DNA of 64,000 nucleotides from Brevibacillus centrosporus. GTDB lineage: Bacteria > Bacillota > Bacilli > Brevibacillales > Brevibacillaceae. The stretch is from assembly GCF_003710815.1 (NCBI RefSeq), contig NZ_RHHP01000013.1, forward strand, positions 1 to 64,000, written 5' to 3'. Made by a program: the position numbers and the translations under genes. The first letter of the stretch is position 1, and each line of letters starts with the position of its first letter. The notes beneath the pieces are model-generated. The model worked only from the letters and a program-made list of their open reading frames with translations, did not search any database and had not been told where the DNA came from. Shown in pieces: positions 44,613 through 53,065 of this stretch.

Positions 44613-45182
44613 TTAGAAGAATTTCTTGCGGCCTTGCTCTTCTTTCAAAATCTCCACGGCTTCACGGAAGCGCAAAGAGTGGACAACTTCTCTCTCACGC
44701 AAATACTTCAAGCCGTCCTGGATATCCACATCATCTGTCATGTCAATGAGCCATTGATACGTCGCGCGCGCTTTTTCCTCCGCTGCGATATCTTCGTACA
44801 AATCGGCGATGGGATCGCCTTTTGCTTGAATGTAAGTAGCGGTAAAGGGCACCCCACCTGCATTTTCATAGAAAAGAGCTCGGTCGTGGTTGGCGTAGTG
44901 GGCACCAAGGCCCGCTGCCTCTAGCTCTTCCATTGTTGCGTCCTTGGTCAATTTATACACCATGGTCGCGATCATTTCCAAATGCGCAAATTCTTCCGTC
45001 CCGATATCCGTCAATAGTCCGATGACTTTATCCGGGATCGTGTATCGTTGATTCAAATAACGCAGGGCAGCAGCCAATTCACCATCGGCACCGCCGTATT
45101 GCTCCATCAAAAACTTTGCCATGCGGACATCGCACTTGCCGACACGAACCGGGTACTGTAGCTTTTTCTCATAAATCCACAT
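44613..45182 (-). CDS. cotJC: Spore coat protein CotJC, manganese catalase family
   Basis: 189 residues, starts MWIYEKKLQYPV as in CotJC proteins. Four-helix bundle with Glu/His ligands of the manganese catalase class (GTEEFAHLEM, AAEEKARATYQ). A coat-associated protein, perhaps removing peroxide during spore formation. Last gene of the cotJABC operon, 29 bases after cotJB. The start 45182 is set by family length and GAGGGGG upstream. Confidence 0.93.
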   Translation of the reverse strand: MWIYEKKLQYPVRVGKCDVRMAKFLMEQYGGADGELAAALRYLNQRYTIPDKVIGLLTDIGTEEFAHLEMIATMVYKLTKDATMEELEAAGLGAHYANHDRALFYENAGGVPFTATYIQAKGDPIADLYEDIAAEEKARATYQWLIDMTDDVDIQDGLKYLREREVVHSLRFREAVEILKEEQGRKKFF

Positions 45183-45211
45183 CGTCGCGTTTTCCCCCTC
45201 ATTTCTCTTTG

Positions 45212-45490
45212 TTAGACTTGCCAAGGCCAAGGTGCATCGTTCCATTGCCATGGATAACCCGAATAGCTGTGTCCGAGGTTCATGAGCGGCCCGTACAAGG
45301 TCTCGAATTCATTGGCCATATGCCAGCGCTGCTGCACGAGTTCATTGTATTGCTCGATGGCGTTCGCATCATTCGGATGGGTATCCAGATATAAATTCAG
45401 CTCACACAAGACGAAGTCAACTGCCTGCAGCTGTGTAAGCATTTCCATGTACTGCTCATCGCCAGGTCTTGTATGCGGATTAGCGTTCAT
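45212..45490 (-). CDS. cotJB: Spore coat protein CotJB
   Basis: 92 residues. LQAVDFVLCELNLYLDTHPND and a C terminus rich in Trp/Pro (YPWQWNDAPWPW) match CotJB. ATG at 45490 overlaps the cotJA stop as ATGA; GGGAGGG lies 6-7 bases upstream. It is needed with CotJA for assembly of CotJC into the coat in B. subtilis. Confidence 0.92.
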   Translation of the reverse strand: MNANPHTRPGDEQYMEMLTQLQAVDFVLCELNLYLDTHPNDANAIEQYNELVQQRWHMANEFETLYGPLMNLGHSYSGYPWQWNDAPWPWQV

Positions 45491-45729
45491 GAATGGCCCT
45501 CCCCTCTTCTTTCCCTCTGTCCTGTCGGAACGTAAGGACTGTACAGCGCAGGCCACAGCGTGCCATGCATCAGGGCCTCCATAGGAGAGAACTGCGGCAG
45601 GTTTTCAGGCTGAAAGCCGATAAAAAGCTGGGGTGGGACGTAGTAGGATTTGACACGAATCGGCGGGCAAGGATCATGCGGGCTCACGTAAGGAAAATAG
45701 ACCCGAGTTTGAGAATCCAATGGAGACAT
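45487..45729 (-). CDS. cotJA: Spore coat-associated protein CotJA
   Basis: 80 residues. PCPPIRVKSYYVPPQLFIGFQPENLPQFSPMEAL is the conserved CotJA centre (shown in part). The ATG at 45729 sits only about 3 bases after GGAGG, an unusually short spacing; an in-frame frame to 45810 exists but lacks family likeness. First gene of cotJABC, so a sigma-E promoter is expected in 45740-45830, not clearly readable. Confidence 0.88.
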   Translation of the reverse strand: MSPLDSQTRVYFPYVSPHDPCPPIRVKSYYVPPQLFIGFQPENLPQFSPMEALMHGTLWPALYSPYVPTGQRERRGEGHS

Positions 45730-45828
45730 CCTCCTCCAAAAAATAGGTATCTGACCAGTCATGATTACCTTATGTCGCCCACCCATTTCAGGTGCTGGGC
45801 AAACACCCAAAAGTAGCCTCTCCTACGC

Positions 45829-45862
45829 AAAAAAGCTGATCCCGCTATCAGGGAATCAGCTT
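45829..45862 (-). terminator. Terminator of the PPTase-NRPS operon
   Basis: Minus strand AAGCTGATTCCC pairs with GGGATCAGCTT (one bulge) around a 7-base loop, followed by TTTT. 30 bases after the synthetase stop; it insulates cotJ. Confidence 0.85.
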
Positions 45863-45891
45863 AGGACATGGTATTCGTTTTTTGTCTGGCC

Positions 45892-48800
45892 TTATTCCTT
45901 CCGTTGTAAATGCGTTCTCAAATGACCTCTCAGAACACCTACTTGCGGTTCCTTCAAGATCATGGCGTGATCCGCTTCCATGCAGTGTTCTTCAATGAGT
46001 CCGGTCGGCGACGTTTGCCAGCCGAGTCTTTCTGCAGGGTTAAGATTCGTCACCGCACGGATCAGCAAGAGCTTCCCGGGGTATGGCTTAGGCCGATAGG
46101 AGCGCGTCGCGGAAACTAACTCTTGCACGTTGTCATCCTCGGGTGAAGATTCATCAACGGACTTCTTCAGCACCTTCCCTACAAACCGCAGCTTTTGCAT
46201 CACAAACGGTTTGCGCAGCTCGGAAGGCAGACGGAATAGCAGTTTGAAGCTGTTGATGATTTTGTCTTGCATTGTCAGCGGAGGCAGAGCTGGGCTCGCG
46301 TAGTTGAGGATCGCAAGCAGCTCGATTTCTTCTCCCGCCTGCAAGAGCTGCTGTGCCATTTCGTAAGCAATCGCGCCACCAAGGCAAAACCCGATGAGAT
46401 GATAGGGTCCTTTTGGCTGAACCTCGCGAAGCTCGTGGATGTATTTGCGTGCGATCGACTCTACGCTTACCTCGGGAGCACCTGCAACATACCTTAACCC
46501 GTACAGCGGCTGATCCTGCCCCAAGCAGCGCGCCAATTCTCCGTAGATCAACACTTCTCCCCCTCCTCCGTGAATGCAGAAGTAAGGAGGCTTCGTTCCT
46601 ACGGGCGAAATGGGCACCAGTGACTTGGACAGCTCTGCGTGATCTTCGTCAGATGCCAGCAGCTTCGCCAGCTTTTCGATCGTGTCTTCCTGGAAGACAC
46701 TCGAGACAGCAAGTCGTTTCTGGAACGTTTTTTCCATATAGGAGAACATCCGCATAGCGAGCAACGAATTGCCGCCTAGGTGAAAAAAGTTGTCCGTGAC
46801 ACTGATTGGCTTTACGTCCAGCAACTGCTCCCAGATTTGGACGAGCGTATCTTCAATTTGATTTCGCGGCGCGGTGAAGTGTGCTTCATTGCTGGCTACC
46901 GTGGGTACGGGCAATCGCTTGCGGTCGATCTTGCCAACCGGCGTAACGGGGACCTCCTGCAGCTCCACAAAGAAGGTAGGAATCATGTACTCCGGCAATT
47001 TATCCCGGACAAACGCTCGGATCGCTTGCTGCTCAAAGCTGGCACCCGCATTCATCACCACGTAGGAGACGAGGCCAGTGGTCCCATCCTTGCCTTTCGT
47101 TACCCCTGCCACAGACTGTCGAACGCCGGGGAAGAGCCCCACAACCGTTTCGATTTCCCCCAATTCAATCCGGCAGCCCCTAATCTTCACCTGATCGTCT
47201 GCTCGACCGATAAAATCCACATGACCGTCCGCTCGATAGCGTGCCAGATCCCCCGATTTGTACATTCTCTCGCCTGCTTTTGGGCTAAACGGGTCAAGCG
47301 GGAATCTTTCTTCTGTCAATTCTGGCCGGTTCAAATATCCTCGCGCCACGCCATCTCCTGCCATGTACAAGTCGCCAATCACTCCGATCGGCACCGGCTG
47401 CAGCTGTGAATCCAGAATATACAGTCGATCTGTCGCGATGGGACGTCCGATCGGGATCGTCGTTTCATTTTGCGCGATCTCTTTGACGTGGTAGCTCGTC
47501 GTGTTGACCGCATTCTCCGTCGGTCCATACAGATTGATCAATCTGCAATTCGGAAGCTTCATTAGGCATTTGCGAGCGAGCCACACGGGCAGCGCCTCTC
47601 CACCGGGCATAACCTGACGCAATCCAACCAGCGCCTCGCTGTAATCCTCTAGCAGGACATTGAGCCGATCCGGTGTGACGTTGAGAGAGGTGACTCTGTA
47701 GCGCTGAATCGTCTGCGCGATCTCTCCAAAGGAAGGCTTATTGGTGGACAGGATGACCAGTCTGCCTCCGTTTAAAAGCGCGCCATAAATTTCAAAGGCG
47801 GATACGTCAAAGGCGACCGCGCCCAAATTCATGTACGTCTCATCCGGTCCGACACTGGCGTAGTCGATATTTTTCACCAAGCGAACGATCCCGCGATGAT
47901 CAATCATGACGCCCTTTGGTTTTCCGGTTGATCCAGAGGTATACATCACGTAAGCCAAATGGGCAGCGCTGCTGCTTCTGGGGAACGAATCAGCCTTACT
48001 TTTGGCCTCCAGTGAATCCTGATCGAGGAAAACCATCGTAGCGTTCAGCCGGGGAAGGTCTGCAAAAATGCGTTCAGTGGTAATCACAAAGGATGCCGCT
48101 GAATCTTCCAGCATGTACGCAATCCTCTCACTAGGGTATGTCAAATCGATAGGTACGTAGGCCCCTCCAGCTTTTAGCACGCCCAGGTAGCTGGCGATCA
48201 TGTCTGGCGATCTGTCTAGACACACTGCGACGAGCTGCTCAGGGGCAATTCCTTGGCTACGCAGGCGGTGAGCGATTTCATTTGCCCGACGATCGAGCTG
48301 TTGGTAGGAGATTCCCTGATCTTCAAACAGCAAGGCAATCTGATCGGGCCCAAGCTTTACCTGCTCTTCAAACAGATCCACCATGCTCGCGTCACGGGGA
48401 TAAGCTGGCTTTGCAGTGTTCCAGTCCACGAGCAGCTGCTTGCGCTCAGCATCCGTCAAAATCGGCAAGGTGAATAGCCTTGCAGCTGGATCTGCGAGTG
48501 CGCCCTCCAGCAGCTTGAAATAATGCCCCGCTACTCGGTTGATAGTCTCCTCTCTGAACAGGTCCGTCGCATACGTGATCGCGAGCGTCATCTCTTCTTC
48601 TGACTCTACGATTCTAAACATCAGATCGGCCAGGGCGTCACCATGCCATCCATCGTCCCTTTTCGCCAGCAGATTTCCTTCCGTCAAATTCTCTCCGTAG
48701 GAAGACATGTCTAGCATGACGCGAAACATAGGAACAGATCCAGCAGATTGGCTCAAACCGAGCAACGATGCAAGCTCATCAAGTGGAATACTCTGATGCT

Positions 48801-49263
48801 CCCTAGCTTCCGCGAAAGCTTCTTGAACTTCTCGTACAGCTTTATCCAGTGATTTTTCCCCCGTCCAAAAGCTTTGCACGATCACCGGATTTGCCATTGG
48901 CGCAAGTTCTGATATTGTGCCAGACAACAAGGCAGCGACACGGATTTCGTCTTCAGCGTTATACCGATGCATCAGCATTTTTAACACAGTGAGCAGCACG
49001 AGAAACGAGCTTACCTGTGCTTGCTTGGCATACGTCTCGATACTCTGCCGGATCGCAGCTGGGAGGGAATAGGAGCGGGTGGTTCTAGAAGGTGCTGAAG
49101 CCGGTGAGGTTCTCGAAAAATCGGCAGGCAAATACTGCTCGGGAGGCTCATAGCCCATTTTACGTTTCCAAAAGGCAATATCCAGCTTTCTTTCTTCCTC
49201 CGTGAAGCGAATTTTTTGTCCCTCACGATACATGTCCTCTTGCTCCAAAAGAATGTTTTTCAC
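45892..49263 (-). CDS. Single-module nonribosomal peptide synthetase (half-C)-A-T-TE with Cys-Asn-His thioesterase
   Basis: 1123 residues, GTG start with AAAGGAGGAG. About residues 25-260 match only the second half of a condensation domain; the HHxxxDG lobe is absent and no room exists upstream. Adenylation domain about 285-790 (YTSGSTGKPKG at 441-451, FDVSAFE at 485, YKSGD at 668, NGK replaced by GKIDRK at 777). Carrier domain Ser833 in LGGNSL. Thioesterase about 885-1115: nucleophile elbow GFCLGG puts Cys at 960, the position of the family Asp (+27) is Asn987, His1099 is present. My reading of the specificity code is D-V-F-N-M-G-L-V-N-K, with no match I can name. Product unknown. Confidence 0.93.
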   Translation of the reverse strand: MKNILLEQEDMYREGQKIRFTEEERKLDIAFWKRKMGYEPPEQYLPADFSRTSPASAPSRTTRSYSLPAAIRQSIETYAKQAQVSSFLVLLTVLKMLMHRYNAEDEIRVAALLSGTISELAPMANPVIVQSFWTGEKSLDKAVREVQEAFAEAREHQSIPLDELASLLGLSQSAGSVPMFRVMLDMSSYGENLTEGNLLAKRDDGWHGDALADLMFRIVESEEEMTLAITYATDLFREETINRVAGHYFKLLEGALADPAARLFTLPILTDAERKQLLVDWNTAKPAYPRDASMVDLFEEQVKLGPDQIALLFEDQGISYQQLDRRANEIAHRLRSQGIAPEQLVAVCLDRSPDMIASYLGVLKAGGAYVPIDLTYPSERIAYMLEDSAASFVITTERIFADLPRLNATMVFLDQDSLEAKSKADSFPRSSSAAHLAYVMYTSGSTGKPKGVMIDHRGIVRLVKNIDYASVGPDETYMNLGAVAFDVSAFEIYGALLNGGRLVILSTNKPSFGEIAQTIQRYRVTSLNVTPDRLNVLLEDYSEALVGLRQVMPGGEALPVWLARKCLMKLPNCRLINLYGPTENAVNTTSYHVKEIAQNETTIPIGRPIATDRLYILDSQLQPVPIGVIGDLYMAGDGVARGYLNRPELTEERFPLDPFSPKAGERMYKSGDLARYRADGHVDFIGRADDQVKIRGCRIELGEIETVVGLFPGVRQSVAGVTKGKDGTTGLVSYVVMNAGASFEQQAIRAFVRDKLPEYMIPTFFVELQEVPVTPVGKIDRKRLPVPTVASNEAHFTAPRNQIEDTLVQIWEQLLDVKPISVTDNFFHLGGNSLLAMRMFSYMEKTFQKRLAVSSVFQEDTIEKLAKLLASDEDHAELSKSLVPISPVGTKPPYFCIHGGGGEVLIYGELARCLGQDQPLYGLRYVAGAPEVSVESIARKYIHELREVQPKGPYHLIGFCLGGAIAYEMAQQLLQAGEEIELLAILNYASPALPPLTMQDKIINSFKLLFRLPSELRKPFVMQKLRFVGKVLKKSVDESSPEDDNVQELVSATRSYRPKPYPGKLLLIRAVTNLNPAERLGWQTSPTGLIEEHCMEADHAMILKEPQVGVLRGHLRTHLQRKE

Positions 49264-49286
49264 CTGCTACTCCTCCTTTTGCACCT

Positions 49287-50054
49287 TCACGTCCTGAACG
49301 CGTCTTGACCTTTGAACGAACAAAAACGAACGACTGGCGTATCTGAATCTGTCGCCACCGTTCCTACGTAATGGTTCTGATAACAAAATGGCACCAGCTG
49401 CAGATTCTCTATCGCAAACCTTTCCGCTCGATCTGCCTCCAAATCAAGCGCAGCTAATCCGAGTCCAAGTGCTTTGAGCTGAGCTTCCTTTCTTGTCCAA
49501 AGCTGAAAAAACACCCGGTTCTGTTCTGCTTCTGGCATGGATTTGAGCAAATCCTGTTCTTCTCGGGAAAAAACAGCTTGCCCAATACCGTCCCACTCGA
49601 AGTCAGGATCGAGAAGCTCCAGATCGATGCCTACCGCACGATTTCTGGCGAGTACATAACAGACATGATCCCGCGAGTGCGACATATTAAATTCAAGGGC
49701 GAATGGAATGTCGTGATGGAGAAGTGATGGTTTTCCGAAGCGATTTTTTTGAAAGTGGATGGCAGAAGGCTGTATTTCGATATAAGCAGCTAAAAGAAAC
49801 CGGAGGAGACGATGTGAAAATTGGTAACGAAACTGATCGTGGGGAGATCGGAAGCTTGCAGCTTGTCTTACTTCTTCCTGGGAGAGCACTTCTTGGCACG
49901 CAGGTAAAGACCCTATTTGTGCCAGCCAAACGTGAACCTCATTGCCAGCGATAAATGCCTGGCTCTTTGCTATGTCAATCGGTCGTCCGCCTTTCTCCCA
50001 GTGAGTATCGGCCTGTCCGAATGGTGTTGATTGGTCTGCATTTGCAATCGTCAT
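49287..50054 (-). CDS. Sfp-type 4'-phosphopantetheinyl transferase
   Basis: 255 residues. Motifs FGKPSL, FNMSHSRDHVCYVLA, VGIDLE (magnesium site) and WTRKEAQLKALGLG give a complete Sfp-type enzyme. It transfers phosphopantetheine from CoA to Ser833 of the synthetase encoded 23 bases downstream, so the operon supplies its own activation. The start at 50054 is chosen because the promoter at 50140-50167 rules out the longer frame; the ribosome site AGGA is weak. Translation may depend on the short leader frame that ends on this ATG. Confidence 0.92.
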   Translation of the reverse strand: MTIANADQSTPFGQADTHWEKGGRPIDIAKSQAFIAGNEVHVWLAQIGSLPACQEVLSQEEVRQAASFRSPHDQFRYQFSHRLLRFLLAAYIEIQPSAIHFQKNRFGKPSLLHHDIPFALEFNMSHSRDHVCYVLARNRAVGIDLELLDPDFEWDGIGQAVFSREEQDLLKSMPEAEQNRVFFQLWTRKEAQLKALGLGLAALDLEADRAERFAIENLQLVPFCYQNHYVGTVATDSDTPVVRFCSFKGQDAFRT

Positions 50055-50095
50055 GAATCCTGTACCGGATAACAGCTTGTTACACTCGTTTTCAC
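50051..50095 (-). CDS. Possible 14-residue leader peptide overlapping the PPTase start
   Basis: GTG at 50095, 7 bases after GGGAGGGAC, opens a frame MKTSVTSCYPVQDS whose TGA overlaps the PPTase ATG as ATGA. The strong ribosome site here and the weak one at the PPTase suggest translational coupling or attenuation. Seen in sequence only; expression is unproven. Confidence 0.4.
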   Translation of the reverse strand: MKTSVTSCYPVQDS

Positions 50096-50139
50096 TCGTA
50101 CGGTCCCTCCCCGATATCAAAGCAATGGCTATACCCCCT

Positions 50140-50167
50140 ATTGTACCAGCTTTTCGTTCGTTGTAAA
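50140..50167 (-). promoter_or_regulatory. Vegetative-type promoter of the PPTase-NRPS operon
   Basis: Minus strand TTTACA (50162-50167), 16-base spacer, TACAAT (50140-50145). Good sigma-A match; transcript start expected near 50133, about 80 bases before the PPTase start. Confidence 0.65.
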
Positions 50168-50215
50168 GAACACTCGAGCGAACAATCTTTCTACTCTTTC
50201 TATTCCAAAAACAAA

Positions 50216-50251
50216 ATGCCACCCCCATTATCTACGTTACGGGGGTGGCAT
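50216..50251. terminator. Terminator between the nuclease gene and the NRPS operon promoter
   Basis: ATGCCACCCCC / GGGGGTGGCAT, 14-base loop, TTTTG on the plus side and TTTTGTTTTT on the minus side. It ends transcription from the upstream nuclease gene. Confidence 0.85.
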
Positions 50252-50305
50252 TTTGTCATGTTCATCTCTCAAGAGGGCGAGAATTCTCACAAACCATGAC
50301 CTTCA

Positions 50306-50998
50306 TTAACGTTTCGGCGCTCGGAAACCGGCAGCCTTCGCTTCTTCCTCTGTTGCAAACCACATTTCCGCATTGGTTTGCTCATAGCTTGCAGAGCCAG
50401 GCACGTGATAGATTTTTTCGCCTTTGGCATTGATGTTTCCTTTGATCGTCTTGCCCTCTGGCGCGGCCTCCTTGGCAGGCTTGGCCGTTGTCGCTTTCTT
50501 CTCGGGCTTCTCTTCGGATTCGGATAGTCCCCATAGCCCTTTGTTGTTCTCCCTCGCCTCTCGTTCCGCTTCTAAAAACAGATCGGCATAGGCTACGTTG
50601 GGAGGAATCGTCATGATGCGTGCGTAACCGTCGCGCACCAGCTTTTCGTTGACGAAGGTCCCATCCTGCAGGTACATATACGCTAACAAGCGCTTGTATT
50701 TATCGTATGGCTCTACATCGAACTTCAGCTTGACCTTTTGGCCTGTCAGCAGCTGCTTGGAGAACTCACTTGCTTCTTTTCCATACGGCTGTACTGGTGT
50801 ATTCGGTTTCACCGTTTCTGGCGTATCCACCCCGATGAGCCGCACTTTCTCTCCTGTTGAAAGTTCAACTGTATCTCCATCCACTACCCGCTGGACGGTC
50901 GCTTCCATTTCCCCGTTTGCCACAGGTTGTCCCGTCGTTGAAGAACAGGCACCCAGCAAAGCAGAGAACAGTGCCAGGCAGATTGCAATACGTTTCAT
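50306..50998 (-). CDS. Thermonuclease-family lipoprotein
   Basis: 230 residues. Signal peptide with lipobox LLGAC (Cys18), staphylococcal-nuclease fold ([20 protein letters not shown] with the catalytic Arg/Glu, [12 protein letters not shown] with the second Arg), then a Lys/Ala-rich linker and a C-terminal domain of about 45 residues ([33 protein letters not shown]) common in such nucleases. Expected to degrade DNA or RNA at the cell surface. Single gene with a terminator. Confidence 0.92.
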   Translation of the reverse strand: MKRIAICLALFSALLGACSSTTGQPVANGEMEATVQRVVDGDTVELSTGEKVRLIGVDTPETVKPNTPVQPYGKEASEFSKQLLTGQKVKLKFDVEPYDKYKRLLAYMYLQDGTFVNEKLVRDGYARIMTIPPNVAYADLFLEAEREARENNKGLWGLSESEEKPEKKATTAKPAKEAAPEGKTIKGNINAKGEKIYHVPGSASYEQTNAEMWFATEEEAKAAGFRAPKR

Positions 50999-51099
50999 CT
51001 CGTTCCTTCCCTTCTCCCACGTTGCATCGGCTTATAGCGTAGTGGAAGTTCCTTCTCAGGTCAAGAATCAAGCTCGCAGCCGCGCAAACGCACGGAAAA

Positions 51100-51123
51100 A
51101 ACGACCTATCCGATGAGGTCGTT
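51100..51123 (-). terminator. Terminator after the 34-residue membrane protein
   Basis: Minus strand AACGACCT, 8-base loop, AGGTCGTT, then TTTT. Confidence 0.82.
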
Positions 51124-51141
51124 TTTGTCTATACATGTGGA

Positions 51142-51246
51142 TTAGTCACGATCCGCGTTAAATAAGAACAGCAACACGACCACCACAATAATAATCCAAA
51201 GAAGCTCGTCGTTATCTCGATCAAAAAAACTGTCAAACAGACCCAT
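51142..51246 (-). CDS. 34-residue membrane protein
   Basis: Found by reading the gap. Sequence starts MGLFDSFFDRDNDELLW and continues as one membrane helix (IIIVVVVLLFLF) ending NADRD. AAAGGGGGA is 7 bases before the ATG and a terminator follows, so it looks like a real gene. Similar tiny proteins are common in Brevibacillus and Bacillus sporulation regulons, but I cannot place it. Confidence 0.7.
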   Translation of the reverse strand: MGLFDSFFDRDNDELLWIIIVVVVLLFLFNADRD

Positions 51247-51337
51247 TTCGGAGTCCCCCTTTCCTTCTCGCTACAGCCTATGCAAAAGACTAGACGCGTG
51301 TCAGTAGGTGGAAGAGCCCAAAAGTGAAAAAGATGTT

Positions 51338-52387
51338 CTATAGCAGCTTGGCAGAAATTACGTGCACGTATGGGGTGATTTGCTGTGCTTGGTTCTGAAA
51401 GCCTAGCTTTGTCAACTCCTCTTGCATGCGAGTACGATTCGCATAGCATTCCTTTCTCATCTGCTCCACCGCCTGCTCATCTCCTGCCGCTTCCAATTGC
51501 TGCAGACGGGCAAGACGTTCCTCTTCATTTTTAAACATCAGGTCAGCGATTACCAAACGTCCGCCGGGCTTGAGTACACGCCGACACTCCGCCAGCGCCA
51601 GCGGCTTTTGCTCATCGGTCAAATGGTGGAGCGCATAGCTGGAAACGGCAAAATCAAAGCGGTTCTCCAAAAACGGAAACGCGAAAAAAGTCCCGATCTT
51701 CGTCTCCACCTCAGGATGCTTGCGCCTGCACTGCCGCAGCATTTCCAAGGATTGATCAAACCCGCTCATCTTGACACCCGCACGGACAAAGCGTCCCGCC
51801 AGGTTGCCGGTTCCCGTTCCGACATCCAACCCCCATTCGCCTGGCATGGGAGCAGCCGCTTGGAGGACGGCATCCAGCACTTCCTCGTAGTTTTCGTGTT
51901 TGTTGAAGCCATCCTGTTTTCGCGTTACCAGCTCGTCATACACTTCTGCGATCTGATTAAAATTCCATCGATCTACCCAATCCGCCCGTGTCTGACGTAG
52001 GCGCTTGCTTCCTTCCGCCAGCTCAAAAAGCGAAGCAGGGTCGATGACCGTATCGCTTTTGACCCGCTCGATCATCGCCTCGGTCGTCTCGATCACCTTG
52101 CTAAGCTCTACCCACCGGTCGTACATAAAAGAGCGCTGCAGCTCCAGATAGTTCAGCAGGCTCCCCTCTCCTTCCTCCATTTGCCGCAGGAGCTCACCGA
52201 TGTCTTCAATAGGCATCCCTACCTCGCGCAGGGTGATGATCGTCTGCAAACGCCACAGGTCTTCCTCGGAAAATTGACGATACCCGGATTCATCTGCCTT
52301 TTGCGGGTGAATTAATCCTTTTTCTTCGTAATAGCGGATGGCTCGCGGCGTAATTTGCAGTCGCTGTGCCATGTCCTTTATTTGCAT
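51338..52387 (-). CDS. MerR-type regulator fused to a SAM-dependent methyltransferase
   Basis: 349 residues. Residues 1-70 are a MerR winged helix (QIKDMAQRLQITPRAIRYYEEKGLI) with a dimerisation helix to about 130; residues 150-349 are a class I methyltransferase with SAM motif GLDVGTGTGNLAGRF, FDFAVSSYALHHL and LKPGGRLVIAD. The start 52387 has GGGAGATG at good spacing, unlike the ATG at 52396. It may sense and modify one small molecule. Single-gene unit; neighbours give no substrate clue. Confidence 0.9.
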   Translation of the reverse strand: MQIKDMAQRLQITPRAIRYYEEKGLIHPQKADESGYRQFSEEDLWRLQTIITLREVGMPIEDIGELLRQMEEGEGSLLNYLELQRSFMYDRWVELSKVIETTEAMIERVKSDTVIDPASLFELAEGSKRLRQTRADWVDRWNFNQIAEVYDELVTRKQDGFNKHENYEEVLDAVLQAAAPMPGEWGLDVGTGTGNLAGRFVRAGVKMSGFDQSLEMLRQCRRKHPEVETKIGTFFAFPFLENRFDFAVSSYALHHLTDEQKPLALAECRRVLKPGGRLVIADLMFKNEEERLARLQQLEAAGDEQAVEQMRKECYANRTRMQEELTKLGFQNQAQQITPYVHVISAKLL

Positions 52388-52508
52388 CAGGTACATCTCC
52401 CTGCTTGTTTTTTCCTCGTCAGTCGTATTCTAAACCTTTCCGTTACGTCATAGTAAAGGGAAGCTTTTTCTTTAAGGATAGGAGAGACGGATAAAGAACT
52501 CTAGAGGG

Positions 52509-52904
52509 CTAAATGAAATAGGGATATTTCGCCAGCGCAACGGCAGCTTGGGCAGCCTCCCTGGTGTTTACCTTTTCCAACTGGTAGTCATCGTGGTTCG
52601 CATTGTAGATGATTACATCGTACTTTTCCTTCTGCGCCTTGCTTATGATCACACCTGCAGACTCGGCAAAGAAGGGGTTTGAAATATTCCCGATAATCAA
52701 TCCAATTGTTCTGGTCTTCTTTTCAACCAAGCTTCGCGCGATCTCGTCTCGGGTAAAGCCTAGCTCATTGATCGCCTTAAGCACTTTTTCTCGTGTACCT
52801 TCCTTGATAAACGGGTAATTATTCAATACACGGGAAACGGTTGACTGCGACACCCCCGCCTTTTTGGCGACGTCGTCTGCTGTAACTCTTCCTTTCATCA
52901 TCAA
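52509..52904 (-). pseudogene. Truncated LacI-family regulator
   Basis: 131 residues. A normal LacI HTH (VTADDVAKKAGVSQSTVSRVLNN) and the first about 60 residues of the ligand domain (RTIGLIIGNISNPFFAE, KYDVIIYNANHD), then an unrelated 20-residue tail and a stop. LacI proteins are about 330 residues and only 121 bases separate this stop from the next gene, so most of the sugar-binding part is deleted. It might still bind DNA as a shortened protein. No sugar genes are nearby. Confidence 0.75.
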
Positions 52905-53065
52905 ACGAATCCTTTCCTTACACCAACAAACGGAACGATCTTTTGAGTAATATAATGGCTTTCTTTTTCATTTTCAACACATTTCTGACAACTTTTTATG
53001 TAAAAAAGGCTGACGGACTCTATCGCCGGCAGCCTCGTACAAATGAGCGTTCCCCACAAATCGTT

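Noticed and set aside
49264-50228. Frameshift hiding the missing half of the condensation domain
   Set aside because: The region encodes the PPTase in a clean frame; no condensation motif is found there in any frame.
51129-51449. 106-codon minus-strand frame around the 34-residue gene
   Set aside because: It overlaps the methyltransferase end and has no ribosome site; the short frame with a strong site and terminator fits better.
52397-52508. Remainder of the LacI protein after a frameshift
   Set aside because: Only about 110 bases remain before the MerR-methyltransferase gene, far too short, and no LacI sequence is seen in other frames.
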